A DNA stretch of 37,289 nt from Methanobacteriota archaeon. Its GTDB lineage: Archaea > Thermoplasmatota > Thermoplasmata > Methanomassiliicoccales > Methanomassiliicoccaceae. Below the pieces are notes generated by a model, which was not told the DNA's origin, did no database searches, and saw nothing but the letters and a program-made list of their open reading frames with translations. Below, one piece after another: positions 23,446 through 31,370 of the stretch. The first letter of the stretch is position 1; each line of letters opens with the position of its first letter. The DNA is taken from positions 1 to 37,289 of the forward strand of contig JAAYTA010000035.1 in the NCBI GenBank assembly GCA_012518185.1, written 5' to 3'. Position numbers and translations under genes: made by a program.

Positions 23446-23512
23446 GTCCAGGGAGAGTGGCTCTACTTTCCTCCTGAGAGTTTTTCGAATCCCCACCACA
23501 CCTTCCCTGGAC
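23446..23512 (+). ncRNA. candidate structured RNA or structured 5' leader of the CCA-enzyme gene
   Basis: Perfect 9-bp arms GTCCAGGGA (23446-23454) and TCCCTGGAC (23504-23512) enclose 49 bases with further pairing: GTGG (23457-23460) with CCAC (23493-23496), and CTCT (23461-23464) with AGAG (23477-23480). By my count 37 of 67 bases are G or C, against roughly 30% G+C in the flanks. The TATA box fits a transcript that begins at the stem. It has tRNA-like touches (length, acceptor-like stem, a TTCGAAT stretch, ACTTT-CCTCCTG-AGAGT as a 5-bp stem with 7-base loop) but no T stem can be formed, so it is not a tRNA. It may be a small RNA or the start of the cca mRNA leader; strand is assigned from the TATA box. 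Confidence 0.45.
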
Positions 23513-23581
23513 GCCCACTGTATCATGCCTATAGATCACTCTAATGGAAAGTGTTATCGGCTGATTGCCATATGCTTGATT

Positions 23582-24907
23582 ATGGATATAGAGGAAGAGG
23601 TATTGAGGAAGATCAGTCCAAGCATAGAGCAAAGAGAATATGTTAATAGCGCAGTCAGAGATATCATAAGTGCGGTTCGTGAGGAATTTAAGAAAACATC
23701 GCTCAATCTCGATGTTATGTTAGTGGGCTCTGTGGCAAAGGACACATACATTGGAAGTCCTGACCTCGATGTATTCATATTATTTCCTACTACAGTAGGA
23801 AGGAGAGAATTGCAAGACATTGGTCTCCATATTGGAAGGAGTATTCTGTCAGATGGCAGGGAGCATTATGCTGAACATCCTTACGTTCGTGGGACATGGC
23901 GGAATCTGGACGTTGACCTTGTTCCTTGCTATGCTGTTAGAGATGTTTCGAAAATTCAAACATCCGTAGATCGCACTCCTTTCCACACAAAATACATTAA
24001 TTCGCATCTAAAGAATGGGCAGCATGAGCAGGTCCGCCTGTTAAAACAATTTATGAAAGGTATTGGTATATATGGTGCTGAGGCCAGCATCCAGGGGTTC
24101 TCTGGCTATCTTGTAGAACTCTTAATTCTAAAATACGGCGGAATGAGGAACGTATTAGAGGCATCAGCTACTTGGAAAAAAGGGGAGACTATATCATTAG
24201 GAGAAAGGGGCAGGCATTTTGAAGATCCTTTCATATTCTATGATCCAGTCGATAAAGATCGTAATGTCTCCTCTGCTCTATCATTGAACAATTTTGCATT
24301 ATTCATATACGCTGCTAGAGAATATCTTGCAAACCCCTCATTGAGATTCTTCTTCCCTAATGAGCGAAGATCATTTGAACTTTCAGATATCAGAAATATG
24401 TTAGATGAGCGCGGAACCGAGCTACTAGTAGTTCAGATAGATCGTCCGGATTTGATAGATGATGATTTATTTCCTCAGGCGAGGCGGACTTTGAAGGGAT
24501 TGACAGATCTATTAGAAGATGCAGGCTTCGCTATATATGATAAAATATTTTATATATCTAATAATATATATTTAGTAGTCGAATTAGAGTATACAACTCT
24601 ACCTAATTCAATTCGACATTATGGTCCACCTGCTTGGATTGATAATGCACAATCATTTCTCGACAAGTGGAGTAACAAAGGACTAAGTGAGCCATTCCTA
24701 GAAGATGGTCGATGGTCGGTAATGATCAAGCGAGACTTTTCTGAAGCTAGCATATTAGTTAGGGAGCGTTTCCAACAAACTTCATTAGGAAGCGCTTTCC
24801 GTAACCTAAAGGGGCTTGTAATTACGAGTGGGAAGAGAGCCCTTATAGAGGAGAACCGAGCAGCTATATCGGCCCTCTTAGACAAACGAAAGAATTGGGA
24901 AATATGA
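23582..24907 (+). CDS. cca: CCA tRNA nucleotidyltransferase, archaeal class I
   Basis: 441 residues from the ATG at 23582, the normal size for archaeal CCA enzymes. The nucleotidyltransferase motif is GS at 49-50 with 'SPDLDVFILFP', placing the two metal-binding aspartates at 61 and 63. 'YVRGTWRNLDVDLVPCY' follows, with a third acidic site, then the tRNA-binding C-terminal domains. It adds or repairs CCA at tRNA 3' ends, although tRNA-Tyr here already encodes CCA. A longer frame from 23441 only reads through the structured leader. The stop is 2 bases from the convergent membrane-protein gene. Confidence 0.93.
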   Translation: MDIEEEVLRKISPSIEQREYVNSAVRDIISAVREEFKKTSLNLDVMLVGSVAKDTYIGSPDLDVFILFPTTVGRRELQDIGLHIGRSILSDGREHYAEHPYVRGTWRNLDVDLVPCYAVRDVSKIQTSVDRTPFHTKYINSHLKNGQHEQVRLLKQFMKGIGIYGAEASIQGFSGYLVELLILKYGGMRNVLEASATWKKGETISLGERGRHFEDPFIFYDPVDKDRNVSSALSLNNFALFIYAAREYLANPSLRFFFPNERRSFELSDIRNMLDERGTELLVVQIDRPDLIDDDLFPQARRTLKGLTDLLEDAGFAIYDKIFYISNNIYLVVELEYTTLPNSIRHYGPPAWIDNAQSFLDKWSNKGLSEPFLEDGRWSVMIKRDFSEASILVRERFQQTSLGSAFRNLKGLVITSGKRALIEENRAAISALLDKRKNWEI

Positions 24908-24909
24908 AT

Positions 24910-25272
24910 TCATGCAAAGAAGGGCTTATTCATTAGCATGATCCATACGCCAAGAGATAAGAAGATAAATATGGCAATGTTGCCTACAAGTGCTTTATTA
25001 TCTACATCTGATTCTTTTATTCCAAGAAGTGGATATATCTTTTTCAATGAGGCGGCAACAGCAAACAATATAATAACGCCCATTGCCCTAAGATCTCCGA
25101 GTATTGTCCCGATACCAAAGACCAATATACCGAATAGAATGGCAATACCGGCTGTAACTATCAAAGATTTGGTGCTTCTAAGGTCCTTCATGAGGAATTC
25201 TACCTCATCAAATTCAGGAGGCACCCACTCATAAGTTTCCACCTTCTTTCCTTTCCTTCGCTTCTTGGCCAT
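24910..25272 (-). CDS. small three-helix membrane protein
   Basis: 120 residues, family not recognised by name. A very basic start (MAKKRRKGKK) and an acidic amphipathic stretch to about residue 35 precede three likely membrane segments: about 37-60 ('LIVTAGIAILFGILVFGIG'), 62-80 ('MGVIILFAVAAS') and 97-115 ('IAIFIFLSLGVWIMLM'). The basic start suggests the N-terminus is cytoplasmic. It is convergent with cca and divergent from radA. No function can be inferred. Confidence 0.7.
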   Translation of the reverse strand: MAKKRRKGKKVETYEWVPPEFDEVEFLMKDLRSTKSLIVTAGIAILFGILVFGIGTILGDLRAMGVIILFAVAASLKKIYPLLGIKESDVDNKALVGNIAIFIFLSLGVWIMLMNKPFFA

Positions 25273-25456
25273 TGAGAGACCCTAACTACAATTGCATTAT
25301 AAATCTTTGCGAAATCCATCTTAACTATATTTTATGCTCATTTAGCTAAATATTATTGATACCTGTATGATTGATATTTATGTAGAATATTATTATTTTT
25401 TTAAGATTATCACTGATAATAAGGCATCTCGACTCGTATAAGTAAGTAGTTTCAGC

Positions 25457-25478
25457 CACCCGAGGGGTGCCTTTTATA
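25457..25478 (+). promoter_or_regulatory. radA promoter with adjacent inverted repeat
   Basis: TTTTATA at 25472-25478 predicts initiation near 25500, just before the GAAGGTG ribosome binding site (25501-25507). Touching the box on its upstream side, at the BRE position, is CACCC-GAG-GGGTG (25457-25469), a 5-bp inverted repeat that could be an operator. Confidence 0.5.
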
Positions 25479-25512
25479 CCCTGAAGCGATTGGCCATATG
25501 GAAGGTGCAAAA

Positions 25513-26454
25513 ATGCCCGCAACCAGCCTAGAAGAGTTGCCTGGTGTTGGACCCGCAACTGCAGAGAAGCTGCGTGATGCCGGCTATTCTGACCTGATGG
25601 CCATCGCAGTAGAGTCACCAAAGGTGCTCGCCGAGTTGGCAGAGATTGGGGAGAACACGGCTATCAAGATAATTGCAGCAGCCAAGCAAGCTGCAGATGT
25701 CGGTGGGTTCGAGACCGGAGACATAATCCTCGAACGACGCAAGAACATCCGTAAATTAACTACTAGTTCTAAAGCACTTGATGAACTCATGGGAGGAGGC
25801 ATGGAAAGCCAATCCATCATAGAACTCTATGGGGAATTCGGGAGTGGAAAAACACAGATCTGCTTCCAGTTAGCAGTAAATGCGACTCGTCCCTTAGAAG
25901 ATGGAGGACTAGATGGAGAAGTGTTTGTAATCGATACAGAGAATACATTCAGGCCAGAAAGAATTGTGCAGATGTCTTTAGCTCATGATCTTGACCCAGA
26001 GGAAGTATTGAAGAAAATCCATGTAGCTAGAGCATTTAATTCTCACCATCAAATGCTATTAGTAGAGAAGGCTCAGGAACTAGCTTCTGACATAAATGTC
26101 CGCCTGCTCATAGTTGACTCTCTAACTGCTCATTTCCGCGCTGAGTATGTTGGACGTGGAGCTCTTGCAGAAAGACAGCAGAGCTTGAACAAGCACATGC
26201 ACGATCTGCTACGATTTGGCGATTTGAACAATGCCGTAGTCGCAGTCACAAATCAAGTATCAGCGAAACCTGATGCTTTCTTCGGAGATCCTACTCGACC
26301 AATTGGAGGACATATAGTTGGTCATGCTGCCACATATCGCGTTTACCTCAGAAAGAGTAAAGGAGGAAAACGCATAGCCAGGCTTGTGGACTCTCCAAGT
26401 CTCCCGGAAGCTGAGGCGGTAATAAGTGTCAGTGAGGACGGAATTAGAGACTGA
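25513..26454 (+). CDS. radA: DNA repair and recombination protein RadA
   Basis: 313 residues. The N-terminal helix-hairpin-helix domain (about 4-60) contains '[15 protein letters not shown]'. The RecA core has Walker A GEFGSGKT (107-114) and Walker B LLIVDS (198-203), followed by DNA-binding loop regions. It forms filaments on single-stranded DNA and promotes strand exchange. GAAGGTG (25501-25507) at 5-base spacing selects the ATG at 25513 over the one at 25498. The first ~240 bases are clearly GC-richer than the rest. The Trm-G10 gene follows immediately. Confidence 0.96.
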   Translation: MPATSLEELPGVGPATAEKLRDAGYSDLMAIAVESPKVLAELAEIGENTAIKIIAAAKQAADVGGFETGDIILERRKNIRKLTTSSKALDELMGGGMESQSIIELYGEFGSGKTQICFQLAVNATRPLEDGGLDGEVFVIDTENTFRPERIVQMSLAHDLDPEEVLKKIHVARAFNSHHQMLLVEKAQELASDINVRLLIVDSLTAHFRAEYVGRGALAERQQSLNKHMHDLLRFGDLNNAVVAVTNQVSAKPDAFFGDPTRPIGGHIVGHAATYRVYLRKSKGGKRIARLVDSPSLPEAEAVISVSEDGIRD

Positions 26455-26455
26455 T

Positions 26456-27484
26456 GTGGCCACTCCTTACAAAGAGAGTGTCCATCAAACACCTTATCTT
26501 TTCGAACTATCAGGAGAGCATCCTCTCCTTCCATCAGCTGAAGTTATGGGATGCTGCTATGCAGAGTGTGAGTCTCATTCTATTCTGAGCTCTGGTCCAG
26601 GATATATCATAATTGACATGCCTGAGGGAGCTGTTCAACCAATCGGGAGCCGCATCGCATTAACACACCGTATCGGAGAATATTTGCTATCATGCGAACC
26701 TACTGAAGCCATTAAAGCAGTTGCTGACTTGAAATTGCCAGATGGTACGTTCGCAGTAAGAGTCGGACGGAAGGGTTCTAATTTTCCTGAAATAGATTGT
26801 AATCAATTTGCATCAGATATTGGCCATGTACTTGCCAAAGATCGTAAGGTTGATTTATTTGAGCCAGAAACAGAACTGAGAGTGATGTTGTCCGATCGCA
26901 TTCATTTTTATATTATTCGACATGAGGTAGATCGAAGCGGATTCGAGGAGCGTAAGGTGGCCAAACGACCATTCTTTTCACCAATATCGTTGCATCCGAG
27001 ATACGCAAGGGCACTGGTTAATCTTACAGGCGTTAAAAGGGGTGAGAGATTACTAGATCCTTTTTGCGGTACTGGAGGCATACTCATTGAGGCAGGAATG
27101 ATAGGAGTAAGGCCGGTAGGATCCGATATATCTGAAACAATGATTGAGGGCTGCAAAGAAAATATGGATTACTTTGGTCTAAAATGGGATGAATTAGTTG
27201 AGACTGATATTGATTCCATAGATGATGTGTTTGATAATATTTCTGTTGTCGCCACAGATCCACCATATGGACGCTCTGCAAGTACTAGGAAAGAGCCCAT
27301 CGATGAATTATATTCAAGAGCAATATCTGCAATATATCGAGTTTTGAGATCTGGAGGACGAGCTGGGATAGTTCTTCCTAGACCATGCATTTCAGGATTT
27401 AGTGGAATGAAGCTTAGAGAATCTATTCAGCAGAGAGTACATCGATCTCTTACTCGCCATTATTGTTTGCTGGATCGATTATAA
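26456..27484 (+). CDS. tRNA (guanine10-N2)-dimethyltransferase, Trm-G10 type
   Basis: About 342 residues from the GTG at 26456, one base after the radA stop; an earlier GTG at 26426 would overlap radA. The N-terminal half is THUMP-like and binds tRNA. The C-terminal half is a class I methyltransferase with 'LLDPFCGTGGILIEA' (SAM loop), 'GSDISETM' and the catalytic 'ATDPPYG' motif of N2-guanine enzymes. It methylates G10 of tRNA in archaea. Its last 35 bases overlap the convergent protease gene. Confidence 0.86.
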   Translation: MATPYKESVHQTPYLFELSGEHPLLPSAEVMGCCYAECESHSILSSGPGYIIIDMPEGAVQPIGSRIALTHRIGEYLLSCEPTEAIKAVADLKLPDGTFAVRVGRKGSNFPEIDCNQFASDIGHVLAKDRKVDLFEPETELRVMLSDRIHFYIIRHEVDRSGFEERKVAKRPFFSPISLHPRYARALVNLTGVKRGERLLDPFCGTGGILIEAGMIGVRPVGSDISETMIEGCKENMDYFGLKWDELVETDIDSIDDVFDNISVVATDPPYGRSASTRKEPIDELYSRAISAIYRVLRSGGRAGIVLPRPCISGFSGMKLRESIQQRVHRSLTRHYCLLDRL

Positions 27485-28940
27485 CATATAGAGTTTCCTC
27501 AATTGAATGATCATTGTAAGATGCTATTAGTAACACTTCCTTTGTCACTCCTTTTCCATCGCCTCCAATATCTCTTGGGATTAATGTCACTGTCACTTTG
27601 ACCGATGAGTCTCGCTTTAGATTTAAAGTGGCTTCAGCACCTAAAGGATCATTGTCATCTATTTTGATTGAGCTTCCCCAATATGGGGGAATGTTCTTCA
27701 ATGCTAATTCGATCTTACTATCACTATTGCCTGTATTTTCCAAAATCACGTAGAATTTTGCTCCCTCATCCAATATGGCGTTAACTCTAGATTCTTCTAC
27801 ATTCATCTCAAAGGAATGATCTGATTCAGCAAATATGAATGGAGTAGGCACAAATGTCAGCAAAAATACTACTAGCGTTGCTGCTCCCATCATCTTAGCT
27901 CTCGGACCTGGACTACTGATATCATTAAGTGGCTTTGGATGCCTGAGGCCAAGTAATATCACTAATAATGCAAATATTAGCCAACCAGTGTATAATACAA
28001 AGGATAATATTATCAGCAATCCAGCAGTACCATAACTAAGATATTTTGCTTTATCTCCTAATAATCCTTGAGCAATATGCCCACCATCCAGTTGGCCTGC
28101 CGGCAGTAAATTTATAGCTGTTACAAAAAATCCTACCCAAGCAGCAAATGCAGTAGGATGTATCGCAACGTTTTCGATTGCTGGGAATAGCATTCCTAAT
28201 AAGATGTATAGTGGTTGAAATACAATGTATATGGCTCCTGCCTCATCAATAGGTCCCGATATAGGCTGGCCTTGAGATGTGAGATAGAGTCCTATTAGAG
28301 CTATAGGTAGCGTGGCTATTAATCCTCCAAGCGGTCCAGATGCACCAATCTCGACCAACGCCTTACGATTGGGCATAGGCTCCCTTAGCGATATGAATGC
28401 CCCCATTGTACCTAAGGGCGGTATAAATGGAATGAAATAAGGAAGGGAAGCTTCAACTCCATTCTTCTTAGATGCATAATAATGAGATAATTCGTGAGTC
28501 CCTAGAATGAATAGTAATGGTATAGCAAAGGCTGCTGCTCCGAATAAGAAGTTTTCTAAAGTTAGAATTCCATCGGAGCCAGAATAATCTGACCATAATA
28601 ACATACCAGCTAAGGTAGTTGTTAAGAATGTTATAGCTATCAAAGCGCGATTGATTTGAATGTTGCTCTTGCGCAGGGGAGGTTTCCTGACGATTGAAAT
28701 CGAATGTTCTCCACCTTCATATCGTATGAAGGGGATGTAATTGTTGTCTTTTAAATCGAGGCGCAGATTTTCGAAGTTTTCCTCCATTGTGTCTGCATCG
28801 ACGCTGACCATCATAGTCACCGCTCGATACGAAACGTTGACATCATAAATGGGAAAATATTTTGCCACTGCAGATCGAAGCTGCTCAACTTCCTCTGCAG
28901 GGTCATGAGATAGAATCATACGATACACAATCTCAGCCAT
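27450..28940 (-). CDS. site-2-protease-type membrane metalloprotease (M50) with C-terminal exported domain
   Basis: 496 residues. Residues 1-90 form a soluble N-terminal domain. About six membrane segments follow (about 98-116, 128-147, 200-222, 240-256, 265-282 and 300-325), with the zinc motif HELSH (149-153) and the third ligand in 'QLDGGH' (D285). A last segment near 345-370 leads to an about 120-residue beta-rich tail ('AKFYVILENTGNSDSKIEL...VKVTVTLIPRD') resembling Ig/CARDB-like domains, presumably outside the cell. S2P enzymes cut transmembrane regulators within the membrane. A GGAGG site lies 10 bases before the ATG at 28940. Confidence 0.87.
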   Translation of the reverse strand: MAEIVYRMILSHDPAEEVEQLRSAVAKYFPIYDVNVSYRAVTMMVSVDADTMEENFENLRLDLKDNNYIPFIRYEGGEHSISIVRKPPLRKSNIQINRALIAITFLTTTLAGMLLWSDYSGSDGILTLENFLFGAAAFAIPLLFILGTHELSHYYASKKNGVEASLPYFIPFIPPLGTMGAFISLREPMPNRKALVEIGASGPLGGLIATLPIALIGLYLTSQGQPISGPIDEAGAIYIVFQPLYILLGMLFPAIENVAIHPTAFAAWVGFFVTAINLLPAGQLDGGHIAQGLLGDKAKYLSYGTAGLLIILSFVLYTGWLIFALLVILLGLRHPKPLNDISSPGPRAKMMGAATLVVFLLTFVPTPFIFAESDHSFEMNVEESRVNAILDEGAKFYVILENTGNSDSKIELALKNIPPYWGSSIKIDDNDPLGAEATLNLKRDSSVKVTVTLIPRDIGGDGKGVTKEVLLIASYNDHSIEETLYVIIDPANNNGE

Positions 28941-29032
28941 TGGTATAAATCCTCCGATTCTACCCGACTGAAAATAGAAAGTTATGTAGAAATAGATGAA
29001 AGAGTGCTGGATTCAATATAACGAATGTTTTG

Positions 29033-29668
29033 TTAAATAGGGCTTGAATAAGCTATTGATTTAGCTCTGAGCAATCCATCCTCAAGCCGCTCAAGCGTAC
29101 CAGTTCTACTCTGGTGCTCTAAATTGAGATAATCTGCAAACTCCTTAGAAGAATGCTCACAAAGTGCTTGATCTCCCACTCCCGTATCAATCAGTAAGCA
29201 TCTGGAATAGCCATCGAAGAGTCTATCCATATACCAATCAAAGTCGATGCCTAACTCCTCATAATTAGGCATCCTTCTGCATAGTTCTTCTTTGAACCAT
29301 CTTAGTCCCTTATACTGTGCGAAATAGGGTGTCGCATAAAAAGTACCCGTGCAATTTTTTCGTTCTTCTTCGTACCCGTCAGTAGTAAGAAGTACGCCAA
29401 TACAATCATCTTCCTTTAGAGTGGCTGTAGGTACGCGAAGTTCATTGATCACTCCCTCTAGACTTTGGCATATACCATAAGCTAAGAATACGGAATCCAC
29501 ATCTCCCTCTAATGCATTAACTTTATCAATAACTGTGGAACGAAGTTCTTTTGGATGCTCATGTAAATGAAACTCTAGATATTCCTTGTATATTATATCT
29601 GGATCTTCCGCCATCAAGAATTCTAATTCTTCTTTGAATGCCTCACAGGCTATAACTCCTAGACGCAT
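29033..29668 (-). CDS. DUF1638 protein
   Basis: 211 residues fitting DUF1638 ('LGVIACEAFKEELEFLM' at the start, 'VFLAYGICQSLEGV' near 80, 'CIGVLLTTDGYEEE' near 107, 'CLLIDTGVGD' near 170). Members contain conserved cysteines and are often encoded near corrinoid methyltransferases of methylotrophic methanogens and related bacteria; their biochemical role is not established. It diverges from the lipid genes and is not beside a methyltransferase here. The ATG at 29668 gives the conserved start. Confidence 0.8.
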   Translation of the reverse strand: MRLGVIACEAFKEELEFLMAEDPDIIYKEYLEFHLHEHPKELRSTVIDKVNALEGDVDSVFLAYGICQSLEGVINELRVPTATLKEDDCIGVLLTTDGYEEERKNCTGTFYATPYFAQYKGLRWFKEELCRRMPNYEELGIDFDWYMDRLFDGYSRCLLIDTGVGDQALCEHSSKEFADYLNLEHQSRTGTLERLEDGLLRAKSIAYSSPI

Positions 29669-29750
29669 AGATCTCGAATGGAACTAGATCAATAAGATAA
29701 TTGTGTAATTATATCGAAAGGCATTACTAGAACAATTATAATTGCCCACC

Positions 29751-30566
29751 GTGAACAAATATCTCCAGTTGTTCAGACTAGGCAATTGTATTATGGGTGT
29801 AATAGGGCTTATTTTAGCCACGTTTATTGCAGCAGGTACTGATGTTCAGAACTACATAAATGAATTGTTCCTATCCAGCGGAGTAGTATTCTTGTTCATA
29901 ATAGGTGGAAATGCTCTAAATGACTATCTCGACAGAGAAATTGATCGTACTGCTCATCCAGAGCGACCTATACCATCAGGGAGGATGCTTCCTGGAACAG
30001 TAGCGCGCATCTCAATCGCATCATTTATGGGCTCACTGGCCATAGCTACATTTCTACCACTAAAGGCCTTCTCAATAGTTCTAATAGCATTGATCATTAT
30101 GCTAGCATACGAAGGCATCACCAAAAATATGGGATTAATGGGAAATCTTTCTATTGCATTTCTAACTGCATTATTATTTTTAATGGGTGGAGCTGTTGTT
30201 CAGCAATTAGATGCAGTCATCATTATCTCCATTATGGCGTTTTTGGCCACTCTAGGAAGGGAAATTGTCAAAGATATTCAGGATATGGATGCTGACGTAG
30301 GACGACGTACACTCCCACAGCGGATAGGATCCAAGAATGCAGGCATCATAGCAAGCATCTCATTCCTCCTAGCAGTAACATTAAGCTTTGAACCATACCT
30401 TACTGGAAGATTCGGATTAGTATATCTCATAGCAGTTTTGGTGGCTGATGGAATATTTATATACTGCTCAGGGATTCATTTCCAAAACCCCAAAAGGGGG
30501 CAACGATGGGCCAAGATCGGAATGATCGTAGCTCTAATTGCATTCCTGATGGGAGGAACATTATGA
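29751..30566 (+). CDS. UbiA-family prenyltransferase, likely digeranylgeranylglyceryl phosphate synthase
   Basis: About 271 residues, polytopic (8-9 hydrophobic segments). The two Asp-rich motifs of UbiA enzymes are present: NDYLDREID near residues 57-65 and 'DIQDMDADVGRRTLP' near 180. It should add the second geranylgeranyl chain in archaeal membrane lipid synthesis. The directly following, ATGA-overlapping gene makes the substrate (GGGP), which strongly supports this specificity over a quinone role. Start is either this GTG or a TTG at 29742. Confidence 0.88.
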   Translation: MNKYLQLFRLGNCIMGVIGLILATFIAAGTDVQNYINELFLSSGVVFLFIIGGNALNDYLDREIDRTAHPERPIPSGRMLPGTVARISIASFMGSLAIATFLPLKAFSIVLIALIIMLAYEGITKNMGLMGNLSIAFLTALLFLMGGAVVQQLDAVIIISIMAFLATLGREIVKDIQDMDADVGRRTLPQRIGSKNAGIIASISFLLAVTLSFEPYLTGRFGLVYLIAVLVADGIFIYCSGIHFQNPKRGQRWAKIGMIVALIAFLMGGTL

Positions 30567-31297
30567 CAGTTCAAGCGACCCTGCTAGAGAAGATGAAGGC
30601 TAATACACTTCATATGACTCTTCTCGATCCAAATAAACAATCGCCCGATATGGCTGCTAAGATCACAGGTGAAGCATGTGAATTAGGTACCGATGCAATC
30701 ATGGTCGGAGGCTCAACTGGCGTCACTCAAGAAAACCTTGACGCTACCATATCTGCTATCAAAACTCAGGTCGATATTCCAGTGATATATTTCCCTTCTG
30801 GAGCTCATGCCATTTCTCCCTATGCTGATGCAATTTATTTCATGAGCATGCTGAATTCTCGCACTGTTGAGCTAACTACTAGACAGCAGATGAAAGGGGC
30901 ACCAATTGTTCGGAAATTAGGTATAGAGCCACTATCGATGGGATATATAATCGTAGCACCAGGTATGAAGGTTGGGGAAGTCGGAGAAGCGGATTGTATT
31001 CCTCGAGATCGCGGAGATATTGCTGCCGATTATGCTTTAGCTGCTCAATTTATGGGTATGCAATATGTATACTTGGAAGCTGGAAGTGGTGCGCCTCAGC
31101 ATGTGCCAGAAGATATGATCAGAACGGTGCGCTCAACTATCGATATTCCCTTGTTAGTAGGGGGAGGGATTCGAGATGCGCAAGCAGCATCTAGAGTCAA
31201 GGATGCGGGTGCAAATATTGTAATCACAGGCACTGTAGTGGAGAATGGTAACTACTACGATAGACTGGCTTCGATCATTAAGGTCATTAAGAATTAA
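30563..31297 (+). CDS. geranylgeranylglyceryl phosphate synthase
   Basis: 244 residues from the ATG at 30563, which overlaps the preceding stop (ATGA). A longer frame from 30506 lies inside the prenyltransferase gene and is not used. TIM-barrel motifs of the PcrB/GGGPS family are visible: 'MTLLDPNKQSP' near 18-28, 'GGSTGVT' near 51, 'YLEAGSGAP' near 172 and 'VGGGIRDAQ' with 'ITGTVVENG' near the C-terminus for phosphate binding. It joins geranylgeranyl diphosphate to sn-glycerol-1-phosphate, the first committed archaeal ether-lipid step. Confidence 0.93.
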   Translation: MTVQATLLEKMKANTLHMTLLDPNKQSPDMAAKITGEACELGTDAIMVGGSTGVTQENLDATISAIKTQVDIPVIYFPSGAHAISPYADAIYFMSMLNSRTVELTTRQQMKGAPIVRKLGIEPLSMGYIIVAPGMKVGEVGEADCIPRDRGDIAADYALAAQFMGMQYVYLEAGSGAPQHVPEDMIRTVRSTIDIPLLVGGGIRDAQAASRVKDAGANIVITGTVVENGNYYDRLASIIKVIKN

Positions 31298-31370
31298 TGA
31301 ATTATATCTCCAATCATGTATATAATATATTGATGTAATAATATATCAACATATTTCAGTATTTCAGATA

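Larger units (their letters stand above)
23223..23581. other. intergenic region before the CCA-enzyme gene
   Basis: About 360 bases. The left 190 bases are very AT-rich with nothing recognised. The right part holds a TATA box (23414-23421), the GC-rich foldable element (23446-23512) and a 70-base link to the CCA-enzyme ATG. A long open frame runs through it in frame with the enzyme, but the family N-terminus is at 23582. Confidence 0.6.

Noticed and set aside
23446-23516. tRNA gene at the structured element, on either strand (minus strand even ends GGACACCA)
   Set aside because: An acceptor-like stem forms, but no T stem can be drawn on either strand and the plus strand ends G-CCCA, so no cloverleaf is possible.
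23441-23581. N-terminal extension of the CCA enzyme by 47 codons
   Set aside because: It would translate the GC-rich hairpin; the family N-terminus matches the ATG at 23582.
30506-30562. Earlier start for GGGP synthase
   Set aside because: The 19 extra codons lie within the prenyltransferase gene and do not resemble the family; the ATGA overlap start fits.
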